Notes: generated by a model from the sequence alone, not told the origin. Positions 24,762 to 33,738 are shown, numbered from the stretch's first letter. The stretch: DNA of 36,027 nucleotides from Spirochaetaceae bacterium bin103 (GCA_002238925.1 MPNH01000054.1:1-36027); one strand, 5' to 3'. Program-made: numbers and translations.

Positions 24762-25962
24762 GCTGGCAGGTCGAGCGGCTGCAGCCGGAGGGCTTCGCGG
24801 AAGCGATCGACTTCATCAACTACGTGTTCAGCCAGACCTACGGGCCGCACGACTTCGAGACCCTGCTGCCGAAGCTGTACCGGCCCCACCCGGAGCTGGT
24901 GCGCTGCCACTGGGTGGTGCGCGAGCAAGGCGCCCTGCTGGCACTGGCCGGCGTCTACCCCATGACCTGGCAGGTGGGCGGCAGTGCGCTGCGGGTGGCC
25001 GGCATCGGCGCCGTGGCTAGCCATCCGCGCCACCGTGGCCGCGGCCTGATGCGCGCCGTGGTCGGGCACGCCGTCGCCGAAGCGCGGGCGGACGGCTACG
25101 ACCTGTCCTGGCTGGACGGCCTCGGCCACCGCTACCGTCACTTCGGCTACGAGCGCGCCGGTGCGGAAATCAGCTTCCAGGTCACCGAACGCGATTTCGC
25201 CGGCGCCGGCGTCGACGCGGGCGGGCTGCGGCTCCGGCGGCTGCAGGATGGCGATTCTCTGCTGGAGGAGGCGGCCCGGCAGCACGCCGGCCAGCGCGTG
25301 CACTGGCAGCGCCCGCCGGCGGAGCTGCCGCGTATCTGCGCAAGCTGGGGCGGCGCCCTGTATGCCGCGCTGGACGGAACCGAGGTGGCCGGCTGCCTGG
25401 TGGCGGGCCGCGACCGGAGCGCCGTCACCGAACTGGTCGCCGTGGACGCCGCCACCGCGGTGCGGGTCGCCGCCGCCTGGCGTGCCGACCGCGGTTTACC
25501 GCAGATACGGGTGGCGGTATCGCCCTGGCAGCGAGCCCTGGCCCGCCGGCTCGGCGCGTTGGCCGACTCCACCCGCGTGCAGTGCTGCGGCAACTGGCAG
25601 GTATTCGACTGGCCCGCCGTGCTCGCCGCGCTCCTGGCCGAACGGGCGCGCTCCGAGGCCCTGCCCGCCGGCGAGGCGTTGGTCGAGATCGCCGGCGCCG
25701 GCTGCCTGCGGCTGTGGGTGGACGGCGCGTCGGCCGGCTGTGAGCCAACGAGCGCCGACCCGCAGGTTCGGCTCACCGCCCCGGACGCCCTGCGCGCCTT
25801 CGGCCGAGCCCCCCCCCGCAGGTTCGGCTCACCGCCGCGGACCCCCTGCGCGCTTTCGGCGGACCGCTGCCCGGCGCCGTCCCCGCGCCCGGCGCCGTCC
25901 CCGCCGCCCTCGGCTCCTGGTGCCCCCTCCCCTTCCACATCCCCTCCGCCGACCGCCTCTGA
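24758..25962 (+). pseudogene. GNAT-family N-acetyltransferase, frameshifted near C-terminus
   Basis: The start overlaps the sialidase stop (ATGA). The N-terminal acetyltransferase domain is intact: the acetyl-CoA loop is ASHPRHRGRGLMRAV, followed by DGLGHRYRHFGYERAG. A second domain ends in a predicted VRLTA-DPLRAFGG segment. At 25761-25872 this segment is present twice with a 56-nt period, shifting the frame. As written, the upstream frame runs on to 26146 through a Pro/Ser-rich sequence that looks non-native and overlaps the next gene. Removing one 56-nt period gives a 382-residue protein ending WCPLPFHIPSADRL at the TGA of 25960-25962. The acetyltransferase core may still be made; the substrate is unknown. 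Confidence 0.78.
25761..25872. repeat. 56-nt-period direct repeat that breaks the GNAT gene
   Basis: The sequence from 25761 (cgcaggttcggctcaccgcc) recurs at 25817, with a few substitutions over the next 35 nt. A run of nine C (25809-25817) marks the junction. A smaller in-frame 18-nt repeat (cccggcgccgtccccgcg) follows just downstream. Confidence 0.85.
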
Positions 25963-26052
25963 GCGCCGCGCTGTCGCGCTGTGCCCGAAGTTGGTCGGCC
26001 CACTCAATGGGCTGCGCCGCTGCGCCTTGTTCCGGCCTCCCTCCCGTCATGC

Positions 26053-26058
26053 TATAAA
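26053..26058 (+). promoter_or_regulatory. -10-like TATAAA implying a leaderless transcript
   Basis: TATAAA at 26053-26058 would place transcription start about 7 nt downstream, at or next to the ATG (26065) of the antitoxin-like gene. No SD lies between. A TTGTTC at 26027-26032 is a poor -35 at 20-bp spacing. Confidence 0.4.
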
Positions 26059-26064
26059 GTTCCC

Positions 26065-26295
26065 ATGGACCTCCTGGTCAAGAATGTACCCCCGGAACTC
26101 CACGAACGCCTGCGTCGCCACGCGCGCGCGAGCAGGCAATCAATAAGCGAGGTGGTCCTGGACGCGGTGGAACGCGAGCTCGCGCGCAAGGAATGGCAGC
26201 AACGGTTCGCCGGACGCCCGGCTACGAAGTTTGTCGTCTCGGCAGCACAAATGCTGGAACTGGAGCGACTCGGACGCGACAAGCAACTGGGGTGA
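26065..26295 (+). CDS. Ribbon-helix-helix (FitA/VapB-like) antitoxin, orphan
   Basis: A 76-residue protein beginning MDLLVKNVPPELHERLRRHA, the classic Arc/MetJ-type beta strand and first helix, followed by SISEVVLDAVERELAR. This is the FitA/VapB antitoxin pattern; the C-terminal part (PATKFVVSAAQMLELERL) would bind a VapC toxin. No PIN toxin gene follows: the next 106 nt hold no protein-like frame before proS on the other strand. It may be an orphan antitoxin or a stand-alone repressor. The longer frame from 25981 lies in the broken GNAT tail and is not used. Confidence 0.78.
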   Translation: MDLLVKNVPPELHERLRRHARASRQSISEVVLDAVERELARKEWQQRFAGRPATKFVVSAAQMLELERLGRDKQLG

Positions 26296-26401
26296 TCCGC
26301 TCAGCGTTCGTGGCTGCCGCCGCGGCGGCGCCGCCATCTGGAGAGGGTGTCGCCGGGGGCACCCGGTTACGGGTCAAGTCTACTTCAGGCGCTGGCGCAT
26401 G

Positions 26402-28183
26402 CTATGGCGTGAGGGTGAGGGGGGCGCGGAGGGCGGAGATTTCTTCCTGCAGGGTGGCGGCGAGTTGGTCCAGGGGGATGAGGCGGCGGTCCCGGTTGCC
26501 GCGGTGGGACAGTTCGGCGCCGCCGGCGGCCAGGGAGCGCTCGCCGATCACCACGCGCAGCGGCAGGCCGCGCAGGTCGGCGTCGTTGAACTTGACGCCG
26601 GCGCTCAGGTCGCGGCGGTCGTCGTACAGCACCTCGATGCCGGCTGCCGCCAGGTCGGCGAACACCTGCTCGGCCGCCTGCCAGGTCTCTTCCTTGCGCG
26701 CGAGGGCGACCAGGGCGACCTGGTAGGGGGCCACCGACACCGGCAGCTTCAGGCCGTATTCGTCGCGGTGCTCCTCGGCCACGCACGCCAGCAAGCGCTC
26801 CAGGCCGATGCCGTAGGATCCCATGACGATCGGATGGGCGGCACCGGCCTCGTCGGTGAAGCGCGCCTCCAGCGCTTCGGCGTAGCGGGTGCCGAGTTGG
26901 AAGATGTTGCCCACCTCCACACCGCGGGCGAGCTGCAGCGGGTTGCCGCAAGCGACGCACGGAGCGCCATCGAAGGCGGCGGCCACCGGGCCCACCGCGG
27001 TCGGCTGGTAGTCGCGCCCGCAGCACACGTTGCGTAGATGGTAGTCGGTGCGGTTGGCGCCCATCGCCAGGTTGGTGCCCTCCGCCACCGAGCGGTCTAC
27101 CACGAAGATTGCCGCTCGCGGATCGATGCCCACCGGCGACGCGAACCCCGGCACCATGCCGGTGGCGCCGATCTCGTCCTCGTGGGCGGGACGCAGTTCT
27201 CCTAACCCGGCCAGGCGCTGCACCTGGACCTGGTTCGCCTCCAGGTCCCCCCGTACGATCGCCGCCACCACGGTGGGCTGTGCGCCGCCGGCCGCCTCCG
27301 GACCAGCCGCGGTGGCGTAGAACACCATCTTGGCCGTCTGTTGAGGTGCGATGCCGAGGTATGCGGCCAGGTCGTCGATGGTAGCCGTACCGGGGGTGTG
27401 CACCTCGGCCAGCGGTTCCGGCTCGCCGGCGGCGGGCTGCAGGGCAAACTCCGCCACGTCGCGGTTGGCGGCGTAACCGCACTGCGCGCACAGCGCCAGG
27501 CTGTCTTCGCCGGCCGCGGTGAGGTACATGAACTCGTGGGCAACCGCGCCGCCCATCATGCCGGTGTCGCTGCGCACCGCGGTCAATGGCACGCCGACCC
27601 GCCGCCCGATGCGCCCGTAGGCCTCGTAGTGGGCGCGGTACTGGCCCTCCAGCCCGGCTTGATCGCGGTCCAGCGAGTAGGCGTCCTTCATGCGGAACTC
27701 GCGCACCCGGATCAGCCCGCCGCGCGGGCGCAACTCGTCGCGGAACTTGGTCTGCACCTGGTACACCAGCGCGGGAAGCTGCCGGTAGGAGGTGATCTCG
27801 GACGCGGCGTGGAATGCCACCGCCTCCTCGTGCGTCATGGCCAGCACCAGGTCGCGCTCGCGGCGGTCGCGGAACCGGGCCAGGATGGCGTCGATCTGGT
27901 GCCAGCGCCCGGTTGCCTGCCACAGGTCGGCGGGATGCACCACCGGCAGCGACAACTCCTGGCCGCCGATCCGGTCCATCTCCTCGCGCAGGATCTGCTC
28001 AATCTTGCGCAGCGCCCGCCAGCCGAGCGGCAGCAGCGAGAAGATGCCGGCCGCCAACTGGCGCACATAGCCCGCGCGCAGCAGCAGGGCGTGCGACTCC
28101 AGGTCCGCCTCGGCGGGCGTGTGGCGCAGCGTGCTGCCGAACAGACTCGAGACCCGCTGCCCGATTCGTTCAGTGCTCTGCAT
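26402..28183 (-). CDS. proS: Prolyl-tRNA synthetase
   Basis: A 593-residue class II synthetase of the bacterial (ProS1) type. Motif 2 is FRDELRPRGGLIRVREFRMKDAYS in overall position, motif 3 is MGSYGIGLERLLACVAEEH, and the C-terminal anticodon-binding domain follows. Between motifs 2 and 3 is the YbaK-like INS editing domain (TPGTATIDDLAAYLGIAPQ, TAKMVFY). Two CxxC pairs (CAQC, CVAC) are present. The enzyme charges tRNAPro and clears Ala-tRNAPro. ATG28183 has no strong SD. It is the clearest housekeeping gene in the window and anchors this as chromosomal. Confidence 0.95.
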   Translation of the reverse strand: MQSTERIGQRVSSLFGSTLRHTPAEADLESHALLLRAGYVRQLAAGIFSLLPLGWRALRKIEQILREEMDRIGGQELSLPVVHPADLWQATGRWHQIDAILARFRDRRERDLVLAMTHEEAVAFHAASEITSYRQLPALVYQVQTKFRDELRPRGGLIRVREFRMKDAYSLDRDQAGLEGQYRAHYEAYGRIGRRVGVPLTAVRSDTGMMGGAVAHEFMYLTAAGEDSLALCAQCGYAANRDVAEFALQPAAGEPEPLAEVHTPGTATIDDLAAYLGIAPQQTAKMVFYATAAGPEAAGGAQPTVVAAIVRGDLEANQVQVQRLAGLGELRPAHEDEIGATGMVPGFASPVGIDPRAAIFVVDRSVAEGTNLAMGANRTDYHLRNVCCGRDYQPTAVGPVAAAFDGAPCVACGNPLQLARGVEVGNIFQLGTRYAEALEARFTDEAGAAHPIVMGSYGIGLERLLACVAEEHRDEYGLKLPVSVAPYQVALVALARKEETWQAAEQVFADLAAAGIEVLYDDRRDLSAGVKFNDADLRGLPLRVVIGERSLAAGGAELSHRGNRDRRLIPLDQLAATLQEEISALRAPLTLTP

Positions 28184-28222
28184 TCGGTTCGCCCAGGCGC
28201 CGCCGCGACGGGCGGCGTGCGC

Positions 28223-30000
28223 TCAGCCGGCGCCTACCGTTACCGCCAGTTCGGGGGCTTGCCGGCGCTTCGCGAGACGCTGCGTCCGCGCACGTTCGCG
28301 CCGCTCGATGATGCGTTGCTCGGTGATCGGCTCGTGCGGGAACCAGCGCTGGCCGCGCAGGTAGGGCACCAGCGCCGCGAACGCCTCCGGAGTGGCGGTG
28401 CGGAACAGTTGCTCGGCGGCGTAAGCGGCGACGTAGGCGTCGTCGTCGGCCAGTGCGTCCGCCAGCGCCGGAATACCGGCGCCGCCGGTCGGACCGATTC
28501 GAAACATCGCCTGCAGCACGTACTGGCGCAGTTGGCCGTCCGGCTCGCTCGCCAGCCGTTCCAGCAGCGCATGCTCCACCCCGTCAGCCGGCGTCGCAAT
28601 GATCCCGGCCGCCGAGAGTGCGTGCCGGCGCACGTTGGGAGACGCGTCGCGCGCCGCCTCGAGCAGTTGCGGCAGCGCACCGGCGGGGGGGGGCCCCCCC
28701 TCCCCGCCCGCGGGGGCGGCGCCCCGGCGGCGGGCCGCCCGATCTCGCCGAGTGCGTAGGCGGCCCAGGAGCGGGTGTGCTCGCCGCCTGCGGTCAACCG
28801 TTCAGCGAGCGCCTCCACCGCCGTCCCGCCCATGGCGCCGAGCGCATGTGCCGCGATCGATACGTGCGTAACCGGATCGAATTCATAGAACGCGGCGTCC
28901 GTGGCAAGCAGCTCCAGGAGCGGCGCCTGCGCCGGTTCACCGATGGCGCCGAGCGCGTAGGCGGCGTTGAGGCGGACCGGTTCGTATTCGTCCCGCAGCG
29001 CCCGCACCAGCGCCGCGACCGTGCCCTCGGTGTCGGCCGCCTCCGCGCGCAGGAATCCCAACTCGTTGGCCGCCTGCAGCCGCCGCGCCGGCTCCGGGGA
29101 CTCCAGCAGGCGAATCAGCTCGGCGGCGCTGCGCCGCTGCAGCCGGGCTCCGGCTCCGCGCAAGAAGCGGTCGTCCGCGCCGCGCATCCAGTTCCAGATG
29201 TAGGTCCACAGGATCTCGTGGTCGGGAATCGCGGTAACATCGGGCTGCTCCCAACTCGCCACCCGGTTGTCCCAGGTGGCGCCGTCCGGCTCTTCGGTGC
29301 GCATGAACACGAACTTCTGTCCGTAGCGGTGCTGCGCGGCGAGATTCTCGATTACCGAGTGGCCGACGTCGAAGTGCATGATCGACACCGCGCCGAGGCC
29401 GCACGCCAGCGGCAGCATGGTGCGGTGGATGTAGTGTTCGGGGAGGCCGTAAGAGCCGTCGCCGCGCGCCGCCAGGGTCAGGTTGGGGTCGGCGTCGCCC
29501 TGGCGGGCCAGGTTGTGCTGGTAGTGAGAGCGCGGCACGATGGCCGTCGGCCCCTGCTCGTCCGGGCATTCCTGCGGGTAGTAGAACAGGATCGCCCAGC
29601 GCGGCACCCGGTGGCGCGGCTTCTGGCCGCCGGCGTGGCCGTCCTTGTGAATGCCCATGATCAGCTTGCGCCCGTCGTCGACGGACACCTCCGGCTTGGC
29701 AAAGTTGGGATGGCAGTGCCGGTGCGGGAGCATCACGTAGCCAGGCCCGAGCAGGCTGGTCAACGCGCCGCGCACCTGCGGCGCATCCATGACCTGTTGC
29801 AGTTCCGGCACCACCGGCAGCACGTTGTTGAGCGGATTGTAGGCCCACTCCACGTCCGGACTGCGGATCTTGGAGAAGATGGCGTCGGTCTTCTCGAAGA
29901 TGGCGCGGTGCACCGAATCGGGAAGCTCGGTCTGCACCTGCACGTAGCCATCCACGATGAACTGGCGAATCGCGGCATCGGACAACAGATGGTTATTCAT
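28223..30000 (-). pseudogene. PhyH dioxygenase fused to HEAT repeats, frameshifted
   Basis: From ATG30000 (MNNHLLSDAAIRQFIVDGY) the first 300 residues form a PhyH domain. It has H-K-D in MGIHKDGHAGG, the AIVPRSHYQHN motif and a distal His in MHFDVGHSVIENL. A HEAT/PBS-lyase repeat array follows (VRLNAAYALGAIGEPA, VSIAAHALGAMGG, SWAAYALGEIG). The frame breaks in a G9C7 tract near 28690. It resumes in another frame with AGALPQLLEAARDASPNVRR and further repeats to 28223. A 12-nt near-identical repeat with a 44-nt period brackets the break; removing one period gives 577 residues with continuous repeats. A PhyH-HEAT fusion is uncommon. It is either inactivated or misassembled. Confidence 0.82.
28675..28730. 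repeat. 44-nt-period near-repeat that breaks the PhyH-HEAT gene
   Basis: gcgcaccggcgg (28675-28686) and gcgccccggcgg (28719-28730) differ at one base. Between them is an almost pure G/C sequence with a G9C7 palindrome-like run and a second inverted pair around cccgcg. Confidence 0.8.
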
Positions 30001-30099
30001 GGCCCCATCAGCATACGAAAATCGTGTCCTCTCGCCCACCGCGCCCAGTCGTTGCGCGGCATCGGTAACCACCTTGCCCGGCTCGCCTTCTCGAGCCGG

Positions 30100-30837
30100 T
30101 CAGATCGGGCGGCGGGTGAGGCTGAAGCTCTGTGCGGTGGGGCCGCGGTCGGGCTGGGTGGCCAGGAACAGCGCCAGCGGCGCCACGTCCTCCGGCTCCT
30201 TGATCACCTCGCTGGCCGCGTACGGCGGCGGACCGTCCACCTGCATGTGGCCGCCGGTGAGCCGGGTGGCGACCGGGCCGGGAATCAGCTCATTCACGGT
30301 GATGTTGTGCTGCCACACCTCCTCGGCCAGGCAGCGGGTGAACATCCACATGCCCGCCTTGCCGACGTGGTAGGCGGAGCCGCTGGCGGTGGGGCGGTGG
30401 CCCATGCCCGATCCCACGTTGATCACGCGCCCGCCGCCCGACTCGATCATCAGCGGCAGCAGGGCGCGCGATACCAGGTAGGCGCTGATGCAGTTCACCG
30501 TCACGTCTTCGATCCACAGGTCGGGGTCGCTGTCCAGGATCGGGCTGCGCTCCAGCCCGCCGCCGGCGTTGTTGACCAGTATGTCCAGACGGCCGAATCC
30601 GGTGCGCACAACATCGGCCAACGCATCCACCTGGTCGCGCCGGATCAGGTCGGTCGGCGCCGTGGCCGCCCGGCGGCCCAGGCCGCGTATCTCCTCGGCG
30701 GCCGACTCCAACTCGGACGTACTGCGCGCCGCCAGCACCAGGTCCGCACCGTCCCGGGCGAATGCCAACGCCACGGCACGGCCGATACCGCGTCCGCTTC
30801 CGGTCACCACGGCAATCTTTCCCGACAGCTTCGGCAT
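30100..30837 (-). CDS. SDR-family oxidoreductase
   Basis: A 245-residue classical SDR. TGSGRGIG is at residues 12-19, NNAG follows DILV, and the catalytic segment is VGSGMGHRPTASGSAYHVGK. AAGGA lies about 9 nt upstream of ATG30837. It reads in the same direction as the PhyH-HEAT gene after a 99-nt gap. Substrate unknown; 3-oxoacyl or sugar/steroid alcohol oxidoreductases share this pattern. Confidence 0.9.
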   Translation of the reverse strand: MPKLSGKIAVVTGSGRGIGRAVALAFARDGADLVLAARSTSELESAAEEIRGLGRRAATAPTDLIRRDQVDALADVVRTGFGRLDILVNNAGGGLERSPILDSDPDLWIEDVTVNCISAYLVSRALLPLMIESGGGRVINVGSGMGHRPTASGSAYHVGKAGMWMFTRCLAEEVWQHNITVNELIPGPVATRLTGGHMQVDGPPPYAASEVIKEPEDVAPLALFLATQPDRGPTAQSFSLTRRPI

Positions 30838-30990
30838 CGCCCAGTTCCTTGCCGTTCAGTGTCCGCGATCACCCCTTCCCCGGTCAATGTGGTCAGTGTG
30901 CAGAGGTTGACCCCTTTCCCCGGGCGCGGCGTTTCATTGCGGAATCACCACCCTCGAGACCGTACGCGGCTCGGGCCGGGAGGCATCATC

Positions 30991-31497
30991 ATGAACCAGG
31001 TTGCGCGTGCGTACGTGGCCAGCTCGCTGCACCAGCTCGACCACGCGCGCAGGAATATCAACCACTGCTTCGATCAACTCGGCGCGGAGGATCTGTGGTG
31101 GACGCCGCGCGCCGGCAGCAATTCGATCGGGGTAATCATCCAGCACCTGATCGGCAATCTGCGCCAGTGGGCCATTTCGGGCATCGGCGGCGAGCCCGAC
31201 GTACGGGACCGCCCGGCGGAATTTCGCGTCGAAGCCAGAGCGGACAAGACCAGTCTGCAAGCGCGATTCAACCGCGTGCTCGACCGGGTCGCGGCGGTAT
31301 ACGCCGAGGTCGACGACGCCGCGATCCTCGACGGCAGGCGGATCCAGGGCTCCGACACCACGGTCCTGGCCGCGATCTACGACACCATGTCCCACCTCAA
31401 GCTGCACACCGGCCAAGTGCTCTACCTGACCCGGTTGCGGCTCGGGGAGGCGTACCGCGAGTCATGGACCCCGACTACCAGGGAACAGGGCGCCTGA
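30991..31497 (+). CDS. DinB-like (DUF1572) four-helix protein
   Basis: A 168-residue protein of the DinB/YfiT-like metalloprotein superfamily. A His triad for metal binding is visible: H52 (QHLIGNLRQW), H135 and H139 (SHLKLHTGQVLYLTR). Members of this fold act as thiol-dependent transferases or are uncharacterised stress proteins. GGGAGG about 7 nt upstream supports ATG30991. A very long rightward open frame that includes it from 28618 is an antisense artefact of high GC. It converges with the PhyH gene at 31508, leaving 10 nt between. Confidence 0.82.
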   Translation: MNQVARAYVASSLHQLDHARRNINHCFDQLGAEDLWWTPRAGSNSIGVIIQHLIGNLRQWAISGIGGEPDVRDRPAEFRVEARADKTSLQARFNRVLDRVAAVYAEVDDAAILDGRRIQGSDTTVLAAIYDTMSHLKLHTGQVLYLTRLRLGEAYRESWTPTTREQGA

Positions 31498-31507
31498 CGC
31501 CGGTCGG

Positions 31508-32290
31508 CTACCTGGCGCGGTAGTGGACGCGGCGGGTGCCGTCGAACGAGATGCGCGGCCAGTCGCGGTCCCAGTGCTCGGAGTGGTACGGAATGTAGTG
31601 GCACGCCAGCGCGTGCCGCGGAGTGCCGGGGCGCCGCACCGGGGCGCCGCCGTGGATCAGCCGCCCATGGAACAGCACCACGTCGCCCTGGTTCACCAGC
31701 ACGCGCAATTCGTCATGCCCGTTTTCGCGAAACACCTCACGTACCAGCGGGAAGTAGCGGCCGTGCTGCTGATCCACGTAGGTCTCTCCCGGCTGCAGTT
31801 GGTGGCGCGCGTCGCTCCTGGTGATCAGCCGGCCCTGGTGCGAGCCGGGCTGTACCACCAGCGGTCCATTGTTCTCGTCCACGTCGACCATCGCGATCCA
31901 CGCCGACATGCAGTCAGGCAGGTAGTATTGGTCCTGGTGCAGGGGATGCTCCGAGCCCTCGAAGAAGTGCATGGTCTGGATCGCCTCAGGTTCGTCTTCG
32001 AAACAGTCGGCAAGCGGCCGGTGCAGGCGCTCGTCGATCAGGAACTGCAGCGCGACCGGGTCGTAGAGGTGCTGATTGAACGTGCGCTGGCCGTAGTTCT
32101 CCTGCTGTCCGAAGCCGTCGAGTTGTTTCTTCCCGGCGCTCAGATCGTCCACGTGCCGGACGAACTCCCGGCACTCCTCGGGGCCGAACACGCGCTCCAG
32201 TACGACGAACCCCTCCTCTCGGTAGCGGTCACCGTGTGCCGCTGTCCATCCATTGTTGTGCAAATTCTTCACTGGCCAATACAGTAGCAT
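31508..32290 (-). CDS. Phytanoyl-CoA dioxygenase (PhyH) family protein
   Basis: A 260-residue PhyH oxygenase. HxD is in HPLHQDQYYLPD, the middle motif is GPLVVQPGSHQGR, and the distal His is in LIHGGAPVRRPGTPRHAL. The N-terminal YREEGFVVLERVFGPEEC is a typical family opening. The SD (GGAGGAAAGGAG, ending 8 nt before ATG32290) is strong. The barrel protein gene upstream ends 20 nt away in the same direction, so the two may be cotranscribed. Substrate unknown. Confidence 0.88.
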   Translation of the reverse strand: MLLYWPVKNLHNNGWTAAHGDRYREEGFVVLERVFGPEECREFVRHVDDLSAGKKQLDGFGQQENYGQRTFNQHLYDPVALQFLIDERLHRPLADCFEDEPEAIQTMHFFEGSEHPLHQDQYYLPDCMSAWIAMVDVDENNGPLVVQPGSHQGRLITRSDARHQLQPGETYVDQQHGRYFPLVREVFRENGHDELRVLVNQGDVVLFHGRLIHGGAPVRRPGTPRHALACHYIPYHSEHWDRDWPRISFDGTRRVHYRAR

Positions 32291-32310
32291 ACGGTCACGC
32301 TCCTTTCCTC

Positions 32311-33738
32311 CTACCAGCGCATCGTGGAGTGCACGGCGAGCGTGTGCTCGGGTTCGGCGCCCGTGGGCTCGCGGCGGGTTGCCACCAGCTCCACCCGCAC
32401 ACCGATAGCCGACGGGTCACCCGCGTGGATTGCGTAACCCAGCCGGTACTCGCGCTCGCGCTCGGCGGCCCCGATGCCGGCCCACGGCACGCCGACGCCG
32501 AAGCCCAGCGGCATGCCGTAGGCGAGCTTCGCGTCAACGCGTCCGGCGCCGTGCGCGTCCGCCTGGCTTACGGTGAGCGCGGGGCCCAGCTGCGAAGCGG
32601 GATTCGGATCCCACGCCAGCCAGCCGCTCGCGCCCCACTCCGCCACCTGCCCGGTCTCGTGCACCAGCAGCGCATGCCCGCTCAGGCCAAACGACAGCCC
32701 CAGCCCCAAATGGGTGTAGCGCAGCCCGGCGCCGGCGTCGATACCGAAGCCGGTCTCGGCGTCGCCGCCATCGCGCCGTATGCCGACCTCGAGCGACGGG
32801 GTCAGTTGCGCGCTGGCGCCGAGCGCTACCGTGTACAGCCCCTCCAGGCCCAGGCGCACCCGGTTCACGTCGGCCGCCTCGGCGGCCAGACCGGGAGCCT
32901 CCTCGGAGGTCGCCCGCAGCAGCAGCACGTCGGCATTCAGCCCCAGTGCCAGGCCGCCGGTGGCGGCCGCCGGCAGCAGCGTCGCGCGCACGCCCGCGGC
33001 TCCCGCCAACAGGCCGATCTCGGTCTGCAGCGCCGCGCTGCCGCGCGGCGCCAGCCGCAGTTCGCCGAGGCCGTAGCCGCCGGCCACCCACAGCGACAGG
33101 CGCCCGCGCGCCGCCTCCACGCCGAGGTACGGATACGCTCCGGTGAGGGTGCTGGTCACCTCGCCGCCGGGCGTCGAGGACCGTGAGTAGCTGCCCCAGC
33201 CACCACTGTGCGACAGCGCCAGACCGGCCAGCCACGGGCCGAACGCGTAGTCCACGCCCAGCGTCCCGCTGGCCACGTCGCCGTTCACCGCGAGGTCGTC
33301 GTCCTGGCCCGTGAACTGTCCGAAGGCGCCCTGTCCCCGCAGGGTCAGCACGCCATCGCGACTGGCGTCCGCGACCGTAATATTCCGGCCCGCCACCGCG
33401 GCCCGCGCCGCCGGGACTTGGGCGCTGCGCAGCCGCTGGTCCACCGCCAACAGGGTGTGCTCCCACGCCGTGCGCCCAAGGCGGCCCAGCCACTCCCGCG
33501 GCCTCGGTCCGCTGTTGGCCATGGCGCTGGCTGTTCCGTCCGCCGTCGCCCAGGCCACGGACCCCGGATTGGCCGCGACGGTGCCAAGGATTTCAGGCTG
33601 TTGAGAGTGTGCCGATTCCGGCCCGGCGCCCGCGAGAGCAAACAGAACGGCAAGCAATGCCGCCGCGGTGCGCACTGCGCCGTACGTCGCCGGCCGAATC
33701 GAGCGGTCGCGGCGGACGGTTGAGATTATCGGTGTCAT
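32311..33738 (-). CDS. Outer-membrane beta-barrel (autotransporter-barrel-like) protein
   Basis: A 475-residue protein with a signal peptide (AAALLAVLFALAGAGPESAHS) and a long C-terminal region of alternating hydrophobic and glycine-rich strands, such as GTLGVDYAFGPWLAGLALSH, AYPYLGVEAARGRLSLWVAG and GAGLRYTHLGLGLSFGLSGH. The chain ends in Trp (STMRW), as an outer-membrane insertion signal would. It resembles barrel domains annotated as autotransporters, but the short N-terminal part leaves little passenger. ATG33738 is preferred (GGGAGG 11 nt upstream); GTG33747 is possible. It indicates a Gram-negative envelope. Specific function unknown. Confidence 0.75.
   Translation of the reverse strand: MTPIISTVRRDRSIRPATYGAVRTAAALLAVLFALAGAGPESAHSQQPEILGTVAANPGSVAWATADGTASAMANSGPRPREWLGRLGRTAWEHTLLAVDQRLRSAQVPAARAAVAGRNITVADASRDGVLTLRGQGAFGQFTGQDDDLAVNGDVASGTLGVDYAFGPWLAGLALSHSGGWGSYSRSSTPGGEVTSTLTGAYPYLGVEAARGRLSLWVAGGYGLGELRLAPRGSAALQTEIGLLAGAAGVRATLLPAAATGGLALGLNADVLLLRATSEEAPGLAAEAADVNRVRLGLEGLYTVALGASAQLTPSLEVGIRRDGGDAETGFGIDAGAGLRYTHLGLGLSFGLSGHALLVHETGQVAEWGASGWLAWDPNPASQLGPALTVSQADAHGAGRVDAKLAYGMPLGFGVGVPWAGIGAAEREREYRLGYAIHAGDPSAIGVRVELVATRREPTGAEPEHTLAVHSTMRW

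Noticed and set aside
24758..26146. A 462-residue GNAT protein with a Pro/Ser-rich tail
   Set aside because: The tail arises from the 56-nt repeat frameshift, is low-complexity, and overlaps the antitoxin gene.
28618..31497. A 959-residue rightward open frame across the PhyH-HEAT and SDR region
   Set aside because: It is antisense to genes with clear motifs and is His/Arg/Ala/Gly-rich. Only its last 168 residues (DinB-like) are real.
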